Source of the DNA: Saprospiraceae bacterium | GTDB lineage: Bacteria; Bacteroidota; Bacteroidia; Chitinophagales; Saprospiraceae | Reading direction: 5' to 3' | DNA: 64,000 nt | Assembly (NCBI GenBank): GCA_027080725.1 | Contig: JALWRC010000086.1 | Coordinates: 1-64,000, forward strand | Shown here: positions 17,768 to 26,580 of the stretch, in pieces | How positions within the stretch are numbered: position 1 is the first letter of the stretch | Layout: every line of letters starts with the position of its first letter | Position numbers and translations under genes: made by a program | The notes under the pieces: model-generated | The model's input: only the letters and a program-made list of their open reading frames with translations | Told to the model about the DNA's origin: nothing | Database searches by the model: none

Positions 17768-20326
17768 TCAATTCCACCACACTTTAAGGCCCACATTGGG
17801 CAAAATACCGTCATGATACCGGAGGGTTTCCAAAGCACGAGTGGGGTCTGAAGGGTCGGGCTTATAGGTCCTTTCAGAGATATTTTTGGTATTAAAAAGA
17901 TTCCAAAATTCGATAAAAAAATCGACTTTAAGCTTTTTAAAGGGAAGAAAGTTCCACACCAATTTTGCATTCATTAGCTGATAAAAGGGGTTGATATGGG
18001 CGTTGATACCGCTAAATTCCGGCAATAGCTTTTGGCCCACCATTTCATACCCCGAAACAGAGGTATAAGGAGTACCCGAACTTAATCTATAATTGAGTAC
18101 ATAGGTTTTGGGTAAAATGGAATATCGGTTTCCGGGTCGTGAGTAATTCAGATAGATATTGAGCCGGTGCCGCTGATCGAAGTGAAATCGATATAAGGCA
18201 CGTTGCAAAAATCGTTTGCGCCACGCTTTAGACAGGCTGTAAGACAAGCGGAAGACACTTGCCCCACGAGCATATTGGCCGAACACCTCTAATCCAACGG
18301 CTTCTCCTTTGCCGCTGTTGTCAAAAGAAAAATGCTCATTGAGGACGACCAAGTGCTGATAGTGTTTGTAGTATACCTCCGTCCAAAAATTGGTGTTTCT
18401 GTCCTTGTGATATTGGACTCCGAGATTGAATTGCCAGACTTGTCCCGGTAAGAATCCCCGCAAAGAATCCCCGTAACTCAAATCCGGATCTTGTCGGAAT
18501 AATCCCGCAAATCCGGTAAAGCGAACTTTGGGATTGTAGACGTAAGATGCCGCCCATCTGGGAGAAAAAGTGATGATATACTTATTGTTTGAAATATCTG
18601 TACGAAGCCCTAAAGAACTGCTAAAATGCTTATTAAACTGATGTTCGAAATGGCTATACCCTGCTAAATATAGTTTGCCCGCATTTATTTTTCGTTCCAT
18701 ATATAGCTTGCTGCTGTCTCGAATATCGATGTCAGTAGCTTGGTACATTCCCTTTGTTTCACCCCGGAGATCGTCGATATTTATCTCAAAACCCGTTTCA
18801 TATTTATTGTGATCATCGATATAAATGCTCATGTCGTTTCTCAAGGAAAGGTGTCCGTTATCGAGCTTTATCAAGGTAGGATAGACAGAATCTACATAAT
18901 TGTAATTAATCTTTTGGCCGGATGTGTGGACGGATAGCTTGTTGTATATGCTTCCAAGATAAGTCGACTGCCATTGGAGGGATTGGCCATTGATTTTATT
19001 GTTACTGACAATAGGAATAGGAAACGAATCTGTCCCCAATCGAATATGGGTTAAGTCAAAGCGGTCTACCACACTGATGTTGGAGTAACTAATGCGGTGA
19101 TTTTTGCCGATTCGGAAGAAAAACTTGAAGGTAAAATCGTTGGTTTGGGGGGGGGTGGTCTTTATCTCAGTGAAAGGAAATCTGTTGGTCTTCCGGTAGG
19201 CGATAAGGTAACTCGAGCGTTTCTTTTTGAATGGCCCTTCCAGAGTAAAAGACGAGTGAAAAGCACTAAGGCCTAAAGAGGCTTTGAAGTGATCCGTGCT
19301 TCCATTTCTCGTGGTCAAATTGATTATTCCACTCATGGCCTGTCCATATTTGGTCTTAAACTGACCGGCCATCACCTCGACTTTCTCTATCACATCCGGA
19401 TTGAAGACGGAGGCCCCTCCGATATAATAGGGCCATAAAAAACGGACATTGTCGAGTAACAGTAGATTCTCTTCGGGCTCTCCGCCACGGATGTAAAGTT
19501 GATCGGTGGATAAAAGATCCCCTGTTCCTGCCACGGCAGGCAACTGGGAGACATCTTTCAGCGGGTCGTCTGATATATTGAGATGACCCTGCAGGTCATT
19601 TTGATTTAAAGTAATATGACTGATCGTCATCTGGTCCGCCAAACGGTCGTATTGTGAAATGGCTGCATTCAGAGGTATAATATGGGACTTCAGCCGAAAC
19701 ACTAACCGGTCACCCCGTTTCCTGGGCAAGTGGATTCTTTGGGTCACCGGGTAATATCCTATCAGCTGAACATGTACGGTAAATTGCCTTCTATCTATGC
19801 CTGAAATACTAAAATAACCCGAACTGTCTGCTTGGGTTCCAAAAGGAGAGCCCGGTATATAGACCGAAGCAAATTCGAGAGGAGTGTTCTTATCTGCGTC
19901 TCTTACATATCCACTCAACGTCCATCTGTCTTCTTTCCGGAGGGCCGGTGTCAATACGATATGCTTTCCGATCCGGGTCCATTGGATGTGGCATGGCATA
20001 AACAATCTATCCAAAAGCTCTTCCAATGGCGCGATGGTGTTGGGCAGCATGATTTGACAGCCTTGTTCCCCGGCTCTTCCGTAAGCGAACTTATAGCCGG
20101 TGCGTTCATGCAATATATCGACCATTTCATTAAAGGAGACCATCCCGGTCAGGCGCAGGTCTACTTCCCGCGAAAGAGGTATCTGCCCGAAGGCCATGTG
20201 CCATTCGCATATTAAAACGGAACATAAAAATAAGAATTTTACCCTCACTTGTAGCGCTTGTATGTCCTCAAAGATAAGGCAACTTTTCAGGTAAGATACC
20301 CAAATAACAAAAAAGAATTGCTCCAA
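17768..20326 (-). CDS. TonB-dependent outer-membrane receptor with STN signalling domain (FecA-like)
   Basis: Up to 852 residues. Following a signal peptide is an STN (secretin/TonB short N-terminal) domain at about 55-115 (VSFNEMVDILHERTGYKFAY), which contacts an anti-sigma factor in this class. A carboxypeptidase-regulatory-like domain (about 135-220), a plug (DLLSTDQLYIRGGEPEENLLLLDN) and a 22-strand-type barrel ending in an aromatic VWWN follow. The first ATG is at 20326, but GTG at 20248 gives a cleaner signal peptide (RVKFLFLCSVLIC, then AFGQ). It follows FecR and the ECF sigma gene on the same strand, so binding of its ligand likely drives its own expression. No SusD partner is present; ligand unknown. 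Confidence 0.88.
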   Translation of the reverse strand: MEQFFFVIWVSYLKSCLIFEDIQALQVRVKFLFLCSVLICEWHMAFGQIPLSREVDLRLTGMVSFNEMVDILHERTGYKFAYGRAGEQGCQIMLPNTIAPLEELLDRLFMPCHIQWTRIGKHIVLTPALRKEDRWTLSGYVRDADKNTPLEFASVYIPGSPFGTQADSSGYFSISGIDRRQFTVHVQLIGYYPVTQRIHLPRKRGDRLVFRLKSHIIPLNAAISQYDRLADQMTISHITLNQNDLQGHLNISDDPLKDVSQLPAVAGTGDLLSTDQLYIRGGEPEENLLLLDNVRFLWPYYIGGASVFNPDVIEKVEVMAGQFKTKYGQAMSGIINLTTRNGSTDHFKASLGLSAFHSSFTLEGPFKKKRSSYLIAYRKTNRFPFTEIKTTPPQTNDFTFKFFFRIGKNHRISYSNISVVDRFDLTHIRLGTDSFPIPIVSNNKINGQSLQWQSTYLGSIYNKLSVHTSGQKINYNYVDSVYPTLIKLDNGHLSLRNDMSIYIDDHNKYETGFEINIDDLRGETKGMYQATDIDIRDSSKLYMERKINAGKLYLAGYSHFEHQFNKHFSSSLGLRTDISNNKYIITFSPRWAASYVYNPKVRFTGFAGLFRQDPDLSYGDSLRGFLPGQVWQFNLGVQYHKDRNTNFWTEVYYKHYQHLVVLNEHFSFDNSGKGEAVGLEVFGQYARGASVFRLSYSLSKAWRKRFLQRALYRFHFDQRHRLNIYLNYSRPGNRYSILPKTYVLNYRLSSGTPYTSVSGYEMVGQKLLPEFSGINAHINPFYQLMNAKLVWNFLPFKKLKVDFFIEFWNLFNTKNISERTYKPDPSDPTRALETLRYHDGILPNVGLKVWWN
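18039..18051 (-). repeat. Dispersed 13-mer GGTATGAAATGGT
   Basis: Exact copy on the minus strand inside the receptor gene (reads YEMVG there), a different reading frame from the copies in other genes. Confidence 0.6.
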
Positions 20327-20352
20327 TCAATATCTCAAGCTCAAACGTTTTC

Positions 20353-21324
20353 TTAACATTTTCTGACGATCCAAACATAGGATCCATCCTTGGACTTTAT
20401 AGAAGAAAGCCCTACCGCTTTCTCAAGTATCTTTATTACCTGCTCTATGGATTCCCCGTCAAATCTGCCGGTAAACTTACATCTGCTCGGGGCCCCTTTG
20501 ACCTGAATGTCCACCTCATAAATTTGCCCAATCTTAGCTGCGACTTTTAGAATGGAAGTTCTCTCAAAAATGATGGGGGTTGAAGGGAGTTGGGTAAAAT
20601 CAGATTTAAACCACGCTTTGGTCAATTTCTGCTCTTTCGTAGAGACAATGACGGCCTCTCCTGCTTGTAGCTTTTTCTTCTCCTTCTCCGTACGTACCTC
20701 TACCACGCCTCGCACTACAGAGACTTTAGCTCGTTTATACAGGTCCTTATCAGAGACGTAAAAAGCTGTACCCAGCACCTTGACTTCAAAGCCATCGACC
20801 CCGACGACAAATGCGAGTTGGGCATTCTTTTGGACATCAAAAAAGGCACCCCCGGCTAAACGGATATCCCTGTTGGTCTTGTTAAATCCGGGTTTTAATC
20901 GAAGGGTGGTGTTGGGTTCTAATCGAACCTTAGAGCCATCGGGTAATTGGATATCCTTTATTTTGTCTTCAGAAAAATAGGCTAAGGGCTGTTTTCCTCC
21001 GGTAGAAAGGTCAGATTTTGGACCATACCATCGCATTCCGATGGCAAGCAATACAAGAATAACCGCTGCGGCGGCAGCGGCCTGTAGCCAGCGGAAATGG
21101 GTCCGTGGACGCCGTCTGATATTTTGCTCCAAAAACTTCTTTGCTTCCCACTTTTCTTTAGAAAAATCTACCGGCATCTTTCCCGTCAACTCCCAAGTGG
21201 CCTTAAGTTCGTGGTACAATGCTTCGTTGTCCCCGGATTCGCTTCTCCAAGTTTCTAATATACGCTTCTTTTCAGGAGAGAGCTCCCCCTTCAAATCGTC
21301 TATTATGTATTGGATATATTTCAA
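20353..21324 (-). CDS. FecR-family anti-sigma factor
   Basis: 323 residues. The cytoplasmic N-terminal part (about 1-82) includes the ELSPEKKRILETW segment and a conserved Trp (ATWELTG). A single membrane helix lies at about 84-103. The periplasmic FecR domain follows (YFSEDKIKDIQLPDGSKVRLEPNTTL, then GGAFFDVQK and VKVLGTAFYV), and the C-terminal DUF4974 part (TSILKVAAKIGQIYEV, FTGRFDGESIEQVI). It transmits the receptor state to the ECF sigma factor encoded just upstream. All parts are complete. Confidence 0.93.
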   Translation of the reverse strand: MKYIQYIIDDLKGELSPEKKRILETWRSESGDNEALYHELKATWELTGKMPVDFSKEKWEAKKFLEQNIRRRPRTHFRWLQAAAAAAVILVLLAIGMRWYGPKSDLSTGGKQPLAYFSEDKIKDIQLPDGSKVRLEPNTTLRLKPGFNKTNRDIRLAGGAFFDVQKNAQLAFVVGVDGFEVKVLGTAFYVSDKDLYKRAKVSVVRGVVEVRTEKEKKKLQAGEAVIVSTKEQKLTKAWFKSDFTQLPSTPIIFERTSILKVAAKIGQIYEVDIQVKGAPSRCKFTGRFDGESIEQVIKILEKAVGLSSIKSKDGSYVWIVRKC

Positions 21325-21377
21325 TTGTTTTTTCTTTATGTCGTAGTAATCGTTGGATACCCTACGCCAAAGCGCGT

Positions 21378-21833
21378 TTATTTTATGTATTGTTTTAATG
21401 CCATGCGCATATGTTTTAATGCGATGGTCATATGCTTTTCTACCGTTTTAATGGAGACTTCCAATTGATTTGCAATTTCTCTGTTTTTTAATTCACTATA
21501 TCTCTTGAGTATAAAAATCGTCTTAGTGGGCTCGCGCAGTTCATTGACCGCCTTTGAGATGTCCTCTTGAAGGATATGGAGGTTCATCTCCTCCTCTGTG
21601 GGATTATGTGTCGTTTGGGTCTGTTCTTTGAGATGTGCCAGCTTGGTGTTTTTGGATTTTATCCGACGTACTTCATCCAAAGCCCGCAAAACACACGCCC
21701 GGTACAAATAACCTTCGATGGTGCTGTGAATCTTCAGCGTCTTTCTGTTTTTCCAAATGCTCAAATACACATCCTGAACGACGTCTTTTGTAGCTGTCCT
21801 GTCGAGTAAAACCGGATATACTACGCGACACAT
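21378..21833 (-). CDS. ECF RNA polymerase sigma factor (FecI-like); start codon unclear
   Basis: From ATG 21833 the product is 151 residues. Region 2 (KDVVQDVYLSIWKNR, EGYLYRACVLRALDEVRR) and region 4 (ELREPTKTIFILKRYSELKNREIANQLEVSIKTVEKHM) are clear, so it is a Bacteroidota FecI-type sigma factor working with the FecR and receptor genes downstream. Oddity: the reading frame stays open upstream to a stop at 21897-21899, and those codons read IKTFNALFESQFEN, which matches the expected start of region 2, yet no ATG, GTG or TTG exists there; only ATA codons are available. Either an unusual start is used, or the first helix is truncated. Confidence 0.88.
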   Translation of the reverse strand: MCRVVYPVLLDRTATKDVVQDVYLSIWKNRKTLKIHSTIEGYLYRACVLRALDEVRRIKSKNTKLAHLKEQTQTTHNPTEEEMNLHILQEDISKAVNELREPTKTIFILKRYSELKNREIANQLEVSIKTVEKHMTIALKHMRMALKQYIK

Positions 21834-22071
21834 GTTCTCGAACTGGGATTCGAAAAGCGCATTAAAGGTCTTTATATCTATTTGAGTATTTATCTTCTAT
21901 TGGTTTTATTCGGACTATTTGGACCTGACACTATAATCGCTATTCTGGCGGCCATTGCGGTTATTCACACGTTTCTCTAACGACAAAGATGAGAAAAAAT
22001 TGAGCAATCAAAAAAGGAAAATTAACAAGGGTGTTTATCAAAACACATATCTTCGCCTCCAAATCAAATAC

Positions 22072-24201
22072 ATGTACAATAAGACGGAAGAAAAAGACTA
22101 TTTTGATTTTTCTAAATCACAACTTGACCGCCGGGCGGAAGACTGTGATAAGGATTGCTATCTAAAATTGGTGGATGCTTTAAAATTTCACGAATACAAA
22201 TACTACCGTGAAAACGATCCTCTGCTCAGTGATTTTGAGTACGATCGCTTGTATCATCTTCTTTTGGATGTCGAGACTTTGCACCCGCAGTGGATCCGGA
22301 TCGACTCTCCTTCGCAAAGGGTGGGAAGTGACTTGTCCAATACCAAAAAGGAGGTCAAACATCTCGTACCGATGCTCTCTCTCTCCAATTCGTACAATGC
22401 GGAGGATTTGCGTGCTTTCGATGCACAGGTGAGAAAGTTTTGTAGGCTTTCTGATACAGAAAAGATCGAGTATTGTGTCGAACCCAAATTCGATGGAGGG
22501 AGTATCTCTGTGGTCTATGAAAAGGATACATTTGTACGGGGGGCCACCCGGGGCAATGGTTTGGTCGGAGAAGATATTACAGCCAACATCCGCGTAATTC
22601 CCTCGATACCCAAACAGGTACCATTTCATACCCATAACATCTTTCGTGCAGAGTTAAGGGGAGAAGCATTGATGAAGAAAGAAGTCTTTCGCCAGCTCAA
22701 CAAAGAAAGGGCGGCACAAGGTCTTCCGCTCTTTGCCAATCCGCGCAATGCCGCGACCGGAGCGCTGAGTATGAAAGACCCTGAGGAGGTAGCCAAACGC
22801 CGACTCGATGTGATGATTTTTCAGCTGGGTTACGCTGTCGATACCCGGGGAGAAGATCGATTGCCCTCCTTCAAAACCCATTATGAGTGCTTAAAATACG
22901 CATCTGAAAATGGATTTTCGGTAGCGATGGATATCGTAAAAACATTTGAAGATATCGGGGGAGTCATCCAATATTGTAAGTTTATTGAAGAAGAATTGCG
23001 GGAGAATTATCGCTACGAATTGGACGGAGCGGTCGTTAAGGTCAATAGTATCCAACTTCAATCCATCGCTGGGAGTACTATGCACCATCCGAGATGGGCT
23101 ATTGCGTATAAATTTAAAGCCAAACAGGCTACCACCCGCTTGGAAGGGGTGGAGTTTCAGGTCGGCCGGACCGGCGTTATTACTCCGGTGGGCAAGGTCT
23201 CTCCGGTGCCGTTGGCCGGGGTGATTATATCCTCTGTTAGCCTGCACAATGAGGATTTTATCCGGGACAAAGACCTCCTGCTGAAGGATATGGTATTAAT
23301 AGAGCGCGCAGGAGATGTGATCCCTTATATTGTCAAGTCTTTGCCGGAGCTTCGAGATGGCCGGGAAACGCCAATTCTTTTTCCGGAAGATTGTCCATCG
23401 TGCCATACCCCATTGATCAAAGAGGATGCCGCATGGCGATGTCCCAATGAAAAACACTGTCCGGAACAAATCATACAGCGTCTTATCCATCATGTGAGCA
23501 AGGAGGCAATGAGTATAGAAGGGTTGGGGCCTTCGTCCATTCGAAAGTTTTATGCATTGGGGTGGCTTTCCAGCTATGCCGACCTTTACCGGCTTGATTA
23601 TGGTGCCATTGCCGCATTAGAAGGATTTGGTGCCAAATCTGCCGAAAATATACGCCTCTCCGTCCAAAAGGCAAAGAGTAACCCAATCTATCGCCTTCTG
23701 TATAGCTTGGGAATTATGCACTTCGGCAAGAAGGCCTCCAAACTTATCGCAGAGCGCATCGAGTATGTTTTTGATTTGCAGGATTGGTCTGTCGAAGACT
23801 TCGAAAATATCCCGGATGTAGGACCGATTATTGGACAACATGTTAAAGCTTGGTTTGATGACGATGACAACATCAGTGTTCTCAGAGAAATGGAAACATT
23901 GGGGGTAAACATGTACCAAACAGAGGCGGACAGGCCTATTCAAGTGAGTGAAGACGCTCCGTTATTTGGAAAAACCATCCTGTTTACCGGCAAACTTCAG
24001 CATATGACGCGTAAAGAAGCCCAACGCATGGCTGTCGAAGCAGGAGCCAAACCCATATCGGCCGTAAGTTCTAAACTCGATATTCTCGTCGTTGGTGAAA
24101 AAGCCGGATCTAAACTCCGCAAGGCTGAAGCCCTCGGGACGGTCCAAATCTGGACGGAAGAGGCTTTTTTAGAGAAAACAAAGGGTATCGATGAAAATTG
24201 A
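22072..24201 (+). CDS. ligA: NAD-dependent DNA ligase
   Basis: Seals nicks in replication and repair using NAD+. From ATG 22072 it is 709 residues, near the family's usual 670-700. Ia domain (HEYKYYRENDPLLSDFEYDRLY), adenylation motif EPKFDGGS with the catalytic Lys at about residue 140, motif GDGEDIT-like VGEDITANIR, OB fold (VGRTGVITPVGKV), a Cys4 zinc site (CPSC, then CPNEKHC), helix-hairpin-helix repeats (IEGLGPSSI, LEGFGAKSA, IPDVGPIIG) and a C-terminal BRCT domain. A longer frame opens at 21955, but that added segment is Lys-rich and a TATCTTCG box at 22048-22055 lies between, so 22072 is preferred. Confidence 0.96.
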   Translation: MYNKTEEKDYFDFSKSQLDRRAEDCDKDCYLKLVDALKFHEYKYYRENDPLLSDFEYDRLYHLLLDVETLHPQWIRIDSPSQRVGSDLSNTKKEVKHLVPMLSLSNSYNAEDLRAFDAQVRKFCRLSDTEKIEYCVEPKFDGGSISVVYEKDTFVRGATRGNGLVGEDITANIRVIPSIPKQVPFHTHNIFRAELRGEALMKKEVFRQLNKERAAQGLPLFANPRNAATGALSMKDPEEVAKRRLDVMIFQLGYAVDTRGEDRLPSFKTHYECLKYASENGFSVAMDIVKTFEDIGGVIQYCKFIEEELRENYRYELDGAVVKVNSIQLQSIAGSTMHHPRWAIAYKFKAKQATTRLEGVEFQVGRTGVITPVGKVSPVPLAGVIISSVSLHNEDFIRDKDLLLKDMVLIERAGDVIPYIVKSLPELRDGRETPILFPEDCPSCHTPLIKEDAAWRCPNEKHCPEQIIQRLIHHVSKEAMSIEGLGPSSIRKFYALGWLSSYADLYRLDYGAIAALEGFGAKSAENIRLSVQKAKSNPIYRLLYSLGIMHFGKKASKLIAERIEYVFDLQDWSVEDFENIPDVGPIIGQHVKAWFDDDDNISVLREMETLGVNMYQTEADRPIQVSEDAPLFGKTILFTGKLQHMTRKEAQRMAVEAGAKPISAVSSKLDILVVGEKAGSKLRKAEALGTVQIWTEEAFLEKTKGIDEN
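22620..22632 (-). repeat. Dispersed 13-mer GGTATGAAATGGT
   Basis: Exact copy on the minus strand, inside ligA (reads VPFHT in the ligase frame). Confidence 0.6.
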
Positions 24202-24238
24202 TCGATATCAAAAGGCCTTTTCGGGGTAGGCTCAACCG

Positions 24239-24574
24239 TTATCTTTCCGGCGCTCCTTGCTCAATCCAACAGCGCAACCGGTCAATGTCCGTCTGAGACA
24301 AAGGTCCACCCGGAGGCATCGACTTTTGATCGACGGCCCGGGCCTTTATCCCGTTGACTACAGCGCGAACACCGGTATAATCCGTCAATGGCTTTCGCTT
24401 AGTGTTGACGCCGTCGTGGCACCCGGTTACATTACAATTGGAATTGATTATGGCCTTAATATCTGCCTCATAAGTGAGTTGGTCCGGACAAGAATCCGGA
24501 TTGGTTTCTGTTTTTTGGCATGAAAAAGCTGTAATAAACAGTAAGAATATCGGTAGCAAAAGATGTATTTTCAT
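24239..24574 (-). CDS. Small lipoprotein with cytochrome c-like haem site
   Basis: 111 residues. The first 18 residues plus Cys form a lipoprotein signal (LLFITAFSC). The mature part has CNVTGCH, a Cys-x4-Cys-His haem-attachment-like motif in place of the usual CxxCH, and a later MPPGGPLSQTDIDRLRCWIEQGAP, which resembles the C-terminal Met-ligand region of planctomycete-type cytochrome c domains. A periplasm- or outer-membrane-anchored electron carrier is inferred. It is convergent with ligA; the 37-base gap contains the palindrome AAAAGGCCTTTT. Confidence 0.7.
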   Translation of the reverse strand: MKIHLLLPIFLLFITAFSCQKTETNPDSCPDQLTYEADIKAIINSNCNVTGCHDGVNTKRKPLTDYTGVRAVVNGIKARAVDQKSMPPGGPLSQTDIDRLRCWIEQGAPER

Positions 24575-24702
24575 GGATTACACATATTTAATATAAACAA
24601 CTATTAGTTAACACAAGGAGTGACGTTTTGTTTGACGCCCCCACCATTAATAAGTTTATTTGAAAAAAAATATATCCGGATGGGAAGAAATTAAAAATGT
24701 TG

Positions 24703-24710
24703 TATATTTG
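24703..24710 (+). promoter_or_regulatory. Promoter -7 box for the tRNA-Val transcript
   Basis: TATATTTG fits the Bacteroidota TAnnTTTG box and is followed by CAC. No TTTG at the expected 19-21 bases upstream. Transcription would begin about 250 bases before the tRNA. Confidence 0.5.
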
Positions 24711-24872
24711 CACTCCATTTAGAGAAGGGGATGCAATTTGTCCTCGTTTCAGTTGTTTCGGCGTATCACGGTTACAGTGTGAGAGTCGGAGCGAGAAGTA
24801 GCATCTAAAGAAGATGTTGCTAAAAAAGAATATATTCCGAAAAGAGTTGTTTTCGTCAAAACCAAGGCGGAA

Positions 24873-24925
24873 AGAATTTTTAGGTCAGTGTTAACTCACC
24901 GTTAATGATGAGTTAAAAATTCTTG
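24873..24925 (+). repeat. Nested hairpin element upstream of tRNA-Val
   Basis: AAGAATTTTTA (24873-24883) pairs perfectly with TAAAAATTCTT (24915-24925), enclosing an inner ACTCA/TGAGT stem. The core TTAATGATGAGTTAA is repeated with one change at 26469-26517. Confidence 0.5.
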
Positions 24926-24970
24926 ACAACGCAGGGTTTGGCGATAAAAAAACTTTTCGGATTACAAGTC

Positions 24971-25045
24971 GGGCGATTAGCTCAGTTGGTTCAGAGCACC
25001 TGGTTTACACCCAGGGGGTCGGGAGTTCGAGTCTCTCATCGCCCA
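24971..25045 (+). tRNA. tRNA-Val (anticodon TAC)
   Basis: Complete cloverleaf: acceptor GGGCGAT/ATCGCCC with discriminator A, D-arm starting GCTC, anticodon stem CCTGG/CCAGG with loop TTTACAC (anticodon TAC, read GUA), T-arm GGGAG/CTCTC around TTCGAGT. The CCA end is not encoded. A terminator follows at once. Confidence 0.97.
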
Positions 25046-25047
25046 CT

Positions 25048-25072
25048 AAAGCCGGAAGAATCCGGCTTTTTT
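25048..25072 (+). terminator. Rho-independent terminator of tRNA-Val
   Basis: AAAGCCGGA and TCCGGCTTT form a 9-bp stem around AGAA, followed by T residues. Confidence 0.9.
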
Positions 25073-25109
25073 GTTGGTGTTATACATATTTTGGTTAAAT
25101 CTTTTTGGG

Positions 25110-26315
25110 ATGCATAATCTTCATATAAATAGGTTTTTCTTCCTTTTTATATTGGTATTTGGAAGCCTATTGGTTCCTTTTACCTCCAATGCACAGCACA
25201 CCAATACGATACCATATGACAAAGGAGATAGTGTCACTGTTTCGATTCTTGCTTTGGAAGGAATACCGGGACTCACCACGGCCTTTGGACATAGTCAGTT
25301 TAGAGTCGTCAACCACACCAAGAATACGGATAATCTTATCGATTTTGCAGGAAGAGTCAATTGGGATGTGCTGACGTATCTTTCCGAATTTTTCTTTGGT
25401 GATCTGTACTATGATATTTTCACCTTTTCTACTTCCAGATATGTCTTTCGAAAAGACAGGACGGTCGATGAGTTGTTTTTAAAACTCAGCCATGAGCAAA
25501 AGGAAAAGTTGATGAACACTCTTTCCGGAGGCTACTTCTTGCAAGACAATGCACGTTATCATTATGATTATTTGCATAGGAATTGTACAATATTGATGCG
25601 GGATGTTTTGGAAGATGTGTATCCCAATATGACTTATCCCGATTTAGGCGCGGATAAAACATTTCGCCAGATATATGAAGAAGGACTCGTATACAATCCC
25701 TGGATAAAATTCTTTTCAGACATTATACTTGGCCCTTACAATGACCGGATTGCTACTCCACGGGAGCAGATGTTTAATCCTGTGGTTTTTTACAAGTACT
25801 TAACAGGTGCTAAATCCAATGGAGAACTCATCGGATACAAACAAAGAGTTCTTATGCAAGGCTCTGCCAGGCCTCCTTTGACGTTTTTTCAGAAGCCCGG
25901 TTTATACGTGTGGTTACTATTGTTTTTGGAAGTCGTCCTGACGCTATTGTGGTACTTTGGCAAAGTCAACAGGGTAATCATCGTTATTTACGACCGTTTG
26001 TGGTTCTTCCTGGCGGCTATGTTTGCCGTCTTAATCATCGCCTTGTGGACGGTGTCCAATTACGACTATGCTGCACGCGACAATTGGAATTTGCTCTGGC
26101 TGAGCCCCCTCTATGTATTCCTTCTTTTTATGCCGCTTAGGAAGTCCTTTCGACCAACCAAGATATTGCTCTCTCTCATTCTCATTTCGACACTCGCTGC
26201 CATTTTGGGGTGGAACTTTATTCCGCAAACCTACAACATCCACTTCTTGCCTATTATGCTATTGCTAATGGTCAAAGTGGGCAAATACTTGCTTTCACCT
26301 AAACCGGCAGCATAA
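25110..26315 (+). CDS. DUF4105 (Lnb N-terminal-like) membrane protein
   Basis: About 401 residues from ATG 25110; a longer frame from 25071 would overlap the tRNA terminator. A signal peptide (to SNAQ) precedes the DUF4105 domain at about 30-250, with FGHSQFRVVN and YDYLHRNCTILMRD, the His and Cys that are conserved in Lnb lipoprotein N-acyltransferases. The C-terminal part has several membrane helices (about 265-400). In Lnb this cysteine-protease-like domain moves an acyl chain onto lipoprotein N-termini; whether this homologue does so is inferred. Stands alone, after tRNA-Val. Confidence 0.8.
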   Translation: MHNLHINRFFFLFILVFGSLLVPFTSNAQHTNTIPYDKGDSVTVSILALEGIPGLTTAFGHSQFRVVNHTKNTDNLIDFAGRVNWDVLTYLSEFFFGDLYYDIFTFSTSRYVFRKDRTVDELFLKLSHEQKEKLMNTLSGGYFLQDNARYHYDYLHRNCTILMRDVLEDVYPNMTYPDLGADKTFRQIYEEGLVYNPWIKFFSDIILGPYNDRIATPREQMFNPVVFYKYLTGAKSNGELIGYKQRVLMQGSARPPLTFFQKPGLYVWLLLFLEVVLTLLWYFGKVNRVIIVIYDRLWFFLAAMFAVLIIALWTVSNYDYAARDNWNLLWLSPLYVFLLFMPLRKSFRPTKILLSLILISTLAAILGWNFIPQTYNIHFLPIMLLLMVKVGKYLLSPKPAA

Positions 26316-26409
26316 CCATTTTATTTTTCCGTGTGACATCCTTTGAGGTACACAGTAATTTTTTCTATATTGTGTGTCGTTAATATACGGTATGGTATAT
26401 TGTTTATTT

Positions 26410-26422
26410 GGTATGAAATGGT
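26410..26422 (+). repeat. Dispersed 13-mer GGTATGAAATGGT
   Basis: Exact copy between the DUF4105 and alpha-2-macroglobulin genes. A related GGTATGGTATATTG lies 21 bases upstream. Confidence 0.6.
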
Positions 26423-26468
26423 GGGTCTACTCCCAGAAAGGCCATTTATTGCCAACGCATCGATGTTA

Positions 26469-26517
26469 GAAGTTTAGCTCATTATTAATGATAAGTTAAC
26501 TGCGGGCAAAAAACTTC
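26469..26517 (+). repeat. Hairpin element related to 24873-24925
   Basis: GAAGTTT (26469-26475) pairs with AAACTTC (26511-26517). Inside, TTAATGATAAGTTAA differs at one base from the core of the element upstream of tRNA-Val, and AGCTCA replaces AACTCA. Located 64 bases before the next gene. Confidence 0.45.
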
Positions 26518-26580
26518 TTCCGTCTCGATTTTGACAATATTACACTTTTCAGATTGGACTCATGGTAAACCACCTGCTTT

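Larger units (their letters stand above)
24575..24970. other. Gene-free stretch upstream of tRNA-Val
   Basis: 396 bases without a protein gene. It holds a promoter-like TATATTTG (24703-24710), a structured hairpin (24873-24925), and a run from about 24715 to 24970 that could be a transcribed leader ahead of the tRNA. It does not resemble tmRNA, RNase P or SRP RNA as far as can be seen. Confidence 0.5.

Noticed and set aside
21955-22071. N-terminal extension of ligA
   Set aside because: Lys-rich and not part of the ligase fold; a -7-like box lies between it and ATG 22072.
24721-24960. tmRNA, RNase P RNA or SRP RNA in the tRNA leader
   Set aside because: None of their conserved cores could be recognised.
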